Part shown: in pieces, positions 59,902 through 64,000 of the stretch | How positions within the stretch are numbered: the first letter of the stretch is position 1 | How the letters are laid out: every line of letters starts with the position of its first letter | Assembly: GCF_027625475.1 (NCBI RefSeq) | Contig: NZ_CP115174.1 | Span: forward strand, 3,011,001 to 3,075,000 | Direction of reading: 5' to 3' | From: Sphingomonas abietis | GTDB taxonomy: Bacteria > Pseudomonadota > Alphaproteobacteria > Sphingomonadales > Sphingomonadaceae | Length of the DNA stretch: 64,000 nucleotides | Made by a program: the position numbers and the translations under genes | The notes under the pieces: generated by a model | Seen by the model: only the letters and a program-made list of their open reading frames with translations | Told to the model about the DNA's origin: nothing | Database searches by the model: none

Positions 59902-62226
59902 ATGATGCCAGCCTTGCAATTCACATCGCTGAAGCTCCGGATCGCGTTCATTTACGCCAGCCTCTTGGGGATCACTCTCGCTTGTGTGGTGCTGGTCGCC
60001 GACCGGGGGATTGATCGCTATGGCGAACAAGCCTCGATCACCGAAATGGCGGTGAATGCCCATGTCTTCGACCAGCTTCTCAATCTGAGGGTGCGCCGTC
60101 TCGAGGATTCGGCACGGGTTCTGTCGCATGATTTCGGATTCCGTTCGGCCGTGGCCACGCAGGACCGCCCGACGATCACCTCCGTGCTGGACAATCTCGC
60201 CTCGCGGGCCGACGCCGAATATGCCTTCGCGATCAATACCGACGGCAGCGCCACCGGCGCACGCGGCGTCCATTATCCGATCGCGGCACGCCTGATTCCG
60301 GCGATCCTGCGCGGCGATCGCCACGGCCTCATCCGCGTCGACGGGCAATTGGCGATGGCCGTCGCCGAGCCCATCAAGGCGCCGAACCTGATCGGCTGGC
60401 TGATCCTCGCCCATCCGCTCAATGGCCGCGAATTGGGCGCACTGGCGGGCCTTGCCCCATCCCAGCTGATCGCATCGGTCCTGCCGACGCCGGATATGCC
60501 GGCGGACATGATCGACCAGCCGCCCCGCACCGCCCGCCTGCTCCACCGGGACGGCGACGCGATCCTGACATGGCACGCGCCGCTTCCGGCGCTCCAGCAG
60601 GGCCTCCAGACCGAGCTGATCCTCCAGCGGCCGCTCAAGCCGCTGCTGGCGAATTACGCGACCCTCAAGCACCTGCTGGTCGTGATCGCGCTCGCCGGGA
60701 TGCTGATCGTCACCGCGGTGAGCTGGCGCCTGGCCTTCACGATCACCCGGCCGCTGCGCCGGCTGGAAGAGGCCGCCCGGCAATTCGGCCGGGGCATATC
60801 GATCAAGGTTCCCGTGGAATCGGTCGACGAGGTCGGCCGGCTCGCCGAAACCTATAACAGCATGGTCGCCGCCATCGAGGATCGGGAGCAGAAGATCCTC
60901 GATGCGATGCACGATCCGCTCACATTGCTGCCCAACCGCCGCCTCTTCCTCCAGCGCCTGAAGCAGGAGGTCGCGGCGATGGCACCCGGCGACGTCGTGA
61001 TCCTGATCCTCGCCGATATCGACGACTTCAAGAATGTGAACGATACACTCGGCCATCCGGGCGGCGACGCGCTGCTGTGCGAGATCGGCGCACGGCTGGC
61101 CACGCAGTTCGGCGACAGCCAGATTGCCCGGCTGGGCGGCGACGAATTCGCGATCCTGCTGCCCGGCAAGGCCAACGCCGTCGCCATGACCGAATTGGGC
61201 GAACAGGTCGTGGCCTGCCTGAACCAGGAGATGATGATCGCCGGCGATGTCGTCATCCCGTCCGGCAGCGTCGGCATTGCGGCGACGATGTCGCATCAGG
61301 ATCATGACACGATCCTGCTGATGAAGCGCGCCGATCTGGCGCTGTACGCGGCCAAGGGTGCCGGCAAGAATTGCGCACACCTGTTCGATTCCGTGCTCGA
61401 CGAAGCCTCCCGCCAGCAGCGCGCGCTGGAGCTCGACCTGCGGCGCGCGATCCGCGATCGGGAATTCCGGTTCGTGTTCCAGCCGATCTACAGCCTTGGG
61501 GACAACCGTCTGACCGGTTTCGAGGCGCTGATGCGCTGGCGACGGCAGGATGGCCAGGATGTCAGTCCCGCCCTGTTCATCCCCGCAGCGGAGAAATCCG
61601 GCCAGATCAACGCGCTCGGCGAATGGGCCATCGCGGAAGCCTGTCGCTGCGCGACCCAGTGGGATCATGACGCGACGGTCTCGGTCAACGTCTCGCCGCG
61701 CCAGTTGATGAACCCGGCGCTGTTCGGATCGGTGGTGGATGCCCTGGTGGGAAGCCATCTCGCGCCCCGCCGCCTGATCATCGAGATCACCGAAAGCGTG
61801 TTTATCGAGAATATGTCGGTCGCGCTGCAGACCCTGCGCAAGCTCCAGACGATCGGGGTGCGCATCGCGCTCGACGATTTCGGCACCGGCTATTCCTCGC
61901 TGAATTTCCTCCGCTCCTTCCCGTTCGATCGGGTGAAGATCGACAAATGCTTCGTCGACAACCTCGCGCCCGACAGCAGCGCCAACGCGGTGATCCGCGC
62001 GATCCTCACCTTGGCCGACGCCCTGGGAATCGAGACCGTCGCCGAAGGCGTCGAAACTGCGACCCAGCTCGATGTCCTGCGCCGAGAAGGCTGCGCGCAG
62101 GTGCAGGGATATTTTCTGAGCCGCCCCGTCGAACTCGATCGGATCCCGCTGCTGAATGCGACATTGCCGACGCCGGGCGCGGAAACCGTCGTCGATCTGA
62201 ATGCGGCCCGCAAGTCCGGCCGATGA
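59902..62226 (+). CDS. membrane-bound GGDEF-EAL cyclic-di-GMP enzyme with periplasmic sensor and HAMP
   Basis: The 774-residue protein has a first membrane helix (about 12-32), a periplasmic sensor domain of about 220 residues, a second helix (about 258-278), a HAMP linker (RPLRRLEEAARQFGRG), a GGDEF domain (RLGGDEFAI, GGDEF at 412-416) and an EAL domain (EAL at 541-543 in GFEALMRW). EAL catalytic landmarks are complete (SVNVSPRQ, EITES, DDFGTGYSSLNF, KIDKCF, ETVAEGVET, QGYFLSRP), so phosphodiesterase activity is likely. The GGDEF motif is intact, but the RxxD inhibitory site reads QFGD, so product inhibition is doubtful. Two adjacent ATGs make the start ambiguous by one codon. Confidence 0.94.
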   Translation: MMPALQFTSLKLRIAFIYASLLGITLACVVLVADRGIDRYGEQASITEMAVNAHVFDQLLNLRVRRLEDSARVLSHDFGFRSAVATQDRPTITSVLDNLASRADAEYAFAINTDGSATGARGVHYPIAARLIPAILRGDRHGLIRVDGQLAMAVAEPIKAPNLIGWLILAHPLNGRELGALAGLAPSQLIASVLPTPDMPADMIDQPPRTARLLHRDGDAILTWHAPLPALQQGLQTELILQRPLKPLLANYATLKHLLVVIALAGMLIVTAVSWRLAFTITRPLRRLEEAARQFGRGISIKVPVESVDEVGRLAETYNSMVAAIEDREQKILDAMHDPLTLLPNRRLFLQRLKQEVAAMAPGDVVILILADIDDFKNVNDTLGHPGGDALLCEIGARLATQFGDSQIARLGGDEFAILLPGKANAVAMTELGEQVVACLNQEMMIAGDVVIPSGSVGIAATMSHQDHDTILLMKRADLALYAAKGAGKNCAHLFDSVLDEASRQQRALELDLRRAIRDREFRFVFQPIYSLGDNRLTGFEALMRWRRQDGQDVSPALFIPAAEKSGQINALGEWAIAEACRCATQWDHDATVSVNVSPRQLMNPALFGSVVDALVGSHLAPRRLIIEITESVFIENMSVALQTLRKLQTIGVRIALDDFGTGYSSLNFLRSFPFDRVKIDKCFVDNLAPDSSANAVIRAILTLADALGIETVAEGVETATQLDVLRREGCAQVQGYFLSRPVELDRIPLLNATLPTPGAETVVDLNAARKSGR

Positions 62227-62399
62227 CCCGGCGGAACGATCGCGCACGATGATCGCGCGCGTCTGACGCCCGGTCGTCGCCCTCGATCGCGGCGAAATAT
62301 TGCCGCCATGCTGCGAAGATTTCAGCGCCGCCCGCCGATGGGACATTCGCTCGACACGCCCGTGCGCCAACGCCTGTCGCGATAATCCCATGGGAGTCG

Positions 62400-62951
62400 A
62401 TGATGCACAAATATTGGATGACGTTCCTTGCGACGGCCTCGATCGGTGGCGCGGCCCTCGCGGCGGATCAGCCCCCGCCCTCCCCGCACGGAGGCTGGGC
62501 CGACATCGAACAGATGCACGCCCAAAGGGAAGCACACCGGGCTGACGACATGGCCGTCCTCCTCGGGCTGCGGCCGGACCAGAGGCCGGCGCTGGACAAT
62601 TTCCTGCAATCCATGCGCCCGCCGCACGGCGAAGCACATGATCGCCCACATCGCGCCGGGCCGGATGATGCCGGACCCGACGCCACCGCGGCGACCTTTC
62701 CCGCCCGCCTCGACGCCATGGCAGCGGCGGCCAGGCGGCATGACGATGGGGTCAGGCAGAAGATCGCGTCGGCCCGCTCCTTCTATGCCAGCCTGACATC
62801 CGAACAGCAGCAGCGCTTCGATGCGCTCGATGATCTGCGCCACGATCACGGCCCCGGCCACGATCATGGCCGTCGCGGTGACGGTCGCTGGCCGCATGGC
62901 GGCATGGGCGGCTTCCCGCCTCCGCCGGCGGGACAGCCCGGCGAGGGCTGA
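62400..62951 (+). CDS. Spy/CpxP-like LTxxQ periplasmic protein
   Basis: The 183-residue protein has a signal peptide (MTFLATASIGGAALAA) and two LTxxQ-type helices, GLRPDQRPALDNFLQ near residue 57 and LTSEQQQRFDALDDL near 130, the hallmark of Spy/CpxP stress chaperone-like proteins. The C-terminus is His/Gly/Pro-rich (HDHGPGHDHGRRG), suited to metal binding. GGGAG precedes paired ATGs. It probably acts in the periplasm under envelope or metal stress. It stands alone. Confidence 0.8.
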   Translation: MMHKYWMTFLATASIGGAALAADQPPPSPHGGWADIEQMHAQREAHRADDMAVLLGLRPDQRPALDNFLQSMRPPHGEAHDRPHRAGPDDAGPDATAATFPARLDAMAAAARRHDDGVRQKIASARSFYASLTSEQQQRFDALDDLRHDHGPGHDHGRRGDGRWPHGGMGGFPPPPAGQPGEG

Positions 62952-63029
62952 CACCGATCGCGACGGGTTCTGGCCGATCGGCGCGGCGGGACGATGCGTG
63001 CCCGCCGCGCCCGAACATGACAAAAACTT

Positions 63030-63046
63030 AGTCTGACACTCAGACT
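63030..63046. promoter_or_regulatory. 17-bp inverted repeat upstream of the TonB receptor gene
   Basis: AGTCTGA and TCAGACT flank CAC as a perfect dyad about 100 bp before the receptor start. It could be an operator or the terminator of the Spy-like gene, although no U-tract follows. Confidence 0.4.
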
Positions 63047-63147
63047 CCCGCCATCCACCGTGGCGCCATGCCCGCCCGATTGGGCTGCCGTGGTCGCTTC
63101 CGGGCACGCGAAGAACGATGAGTACGGTAAGGCGGAGCTACGGAAAA

Positions 63148-64000
63148 ATGCGTTGTGTGCGGCGACCGGCGGCGATGACCGCGCGGCCCTCCTCTTTTGT
63201 CCGTGGCGCTGCCATGCTCGCCATGGGGGGACTCTCCGCCACCCCGCTGCTGGCGCAGAGCGCGCCTCCCAGCACCGCGACCCCCAGCACCGTCACGCCA
63301 GCCCATTCGCTCACGACCCAGGATGCGGCCGAAGCCAAGGCCTCCGCCCAGGACGAGATATTGGTCACCGCGCATCGCCAACATGGTGCGGTCGCCACCG
63401 ACATCCCGCCGCAGGTCACGCTCAATTCGGCTGCGATCGGCGCCTTGGGGGCGGCCGATCTGCATGAGGTGTTCGAGGATCTCGCGCCTGAATTCAAGAC
63501 CGGCGAGAGCGAGCCGGGCAAGGACGCGCAGACCCCCGTCGTGCTCGTCAACGGCCAGAGGATCGCCGGCTTCTCGTCGATCCGCGATCTGCCACCCGAA
63601 GCGGTGCGCCGGATCGAGGTTTTTCCCGAGAAGGTCGCGCTGCAATATGGCTATGGTGCCGACCAGAAGGTCGTCAACGTCGTCCTGCGGAGCAATTATC
63701 ACGCGCTCACATTGCTCGGCCGCTACACCGCCGCCCCGGAGAATTGGCGCGGAATCTACCGGGCCAAGGCCGATCTGCTGCGGATCGGGGAGCATTCCCA
63801 CTGGAATATCGATCTCGATTATAGCCATATCGATCCGCTCTTCGCCGGCACGACGCTGGCCGATCCGGCGACGGGCGCCACGTCGACGCCCGTCCCCGCG
63901 CATACGCTGGCCACGCAGAATGACGATCTCACCGTCAGCGGCGATCTGACCCGCGATTTCGGCCCGCTCACCGCGGATTTCGCCAGCCGGCTCGAACTCG
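63148..64000 (+). CDS. TonB-dependent outer-membrane receptor (3' end beyond window)
   Basis: About 284 residues are visible. The export signal contains FVRGAAMLAMGGLSATPLLA. A TonB-box-like DEILVTAHRQ follows, then a plug domain (LHEVFEDLAPEFK, VVLVNGQRIAGFSSIRDLPP, EAVRRIEVFPEKVALQYGYG, ADQKVVNVVLRSN) and the first barrel strands. The plug resembles the receptor subgroup with short VNVVLR-type ends. ATG at 63148 has GGAG 10 nt upstream. In-frame ATGs at 63118 and 63175 are alternatives. Substrate unknown. Confidence 0.88.
   Translation, partial: MRCVRRPAAMTARPSSFVRGAAMLAMGGLSATPLLAQSAPPSTATPSTVTPAHSLTTQDAAEAKASAQDEILVTAHRQHGAVATDIPPQVTLNSAAIGALGAADLHEVFEDLAPEFKTGESEPGKDAQTPVVLVNGQRIAGFSSIRDLPPEAVRRIEVFPEKVALQYGYGADQKVVNVVLRSNYHALTLLGRYTAAPENWRGIYRAKADLLRIGEHSHWNIDLDYSHIDPLFAGTTLADPATGATSTPVPAHTLATQNDDLTVSGDLTRDFGPLTADFASRLEL

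Noticed and set aside
59812..62649. 945-codon minus-strand open frame opposite the GGDEF-EAL gene
   Set aside because: It mirrors a protein with complete GGDEF and EAL motifs. The minus frame has no family signature and low-complexity Arg/His/Asp composition.

Overview
The window is a GC-rich chromosomal segment with gene content typical of an aerobic, oligotrophic alphaproteobacterium, most likely a sphingomonad. The signs are TonB-dependent receptors, large-subunit catalase, FAD/cytochrome dehydrogenases and several SDR and LLM enzymes. Genes are densely packed, with many 4-bp ATGA-type overlaps. No insertion sequence, transposase, phage gene or CRISPR array was seen. The first and last genes are cut by the window ends.

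Layout. 0-15 kb: a partial degradative HMG-CoA reductase and a divergent MocR regulator. Then a GntR/FCD regulator sits back to back, over a perfect 18-bp palindrome, with a secreted esterase, a three-subunit periplasmic FAD/cytochrome c dehydrogenase and a GH28 polygalacturonase, which suggests pectin or sugar-acid use. An Ada alkylation-repair protein follows, then a pirin / alpha-beta hydrolase / FMN reductase / VOC operon with a divergent LysR. 15-28 kb: PoxB-type pyruvate:quinone oxidoreductase, then a compact nine-gene minus-strand operon (TonB receptor, LLM monooxygenase, class II aldolase, SsuABC-like transporter, small hydrolase, cysteine synthase) with a divergent LysR. This looks like an organosulfur scavenging unit. 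28-43.6 kb: a stress and detoxification block (KatE, two SDRs, esterase, Rieske-AIF oxidoreductase, GH15, EmrAB-TolC-type efflux, lipoamide-dehydrogenase-like flavoprotein, HhH protein, GST).

43.8-56.4 kb is the most unusual part. Three translationally coupled minus-strand genes encode a LanC-like cyclase, a HopA1-like lyase and a small-molecule-kinase-like phosphotransferase. That is the enzyme logic of class V lanthipeptide synthesis, but with a LanC cyclase. Divergently transcribed is a 300-residue peptide with a Cys-free leader of about 128 residues and a Thr/Cys repeat core holding 21 cysteines. I infer it is a giant lanthipeptide precursor. Directly downstream, after a perfect 107-bp tandem duplication carrying a strong hairpin, lie four paralogous P47/OrfX-like (TULIP-fold) proteins. 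This family is known from botulinum-type toxin loci. A small unknown protein, a GMA12/MNN10-type glycosyltransferase and a hydrolase with a Cys nucleophile follow. The combination of lanthipeptide machinery, repeat precursor and P47 array is the best candidate for an undescribed system here.

56.3-64 kb: an LLM flavoprotein, a bacterial GH47 alpha-mannosidase, a decayed gene fragment, tRNA-Arg(ACG), a membrane GGDEF-EAL protein with CtrA-like half-sites upstream, a Spy/CpxP-like periplasmic protein and the start of another TonB-dependent receptor.
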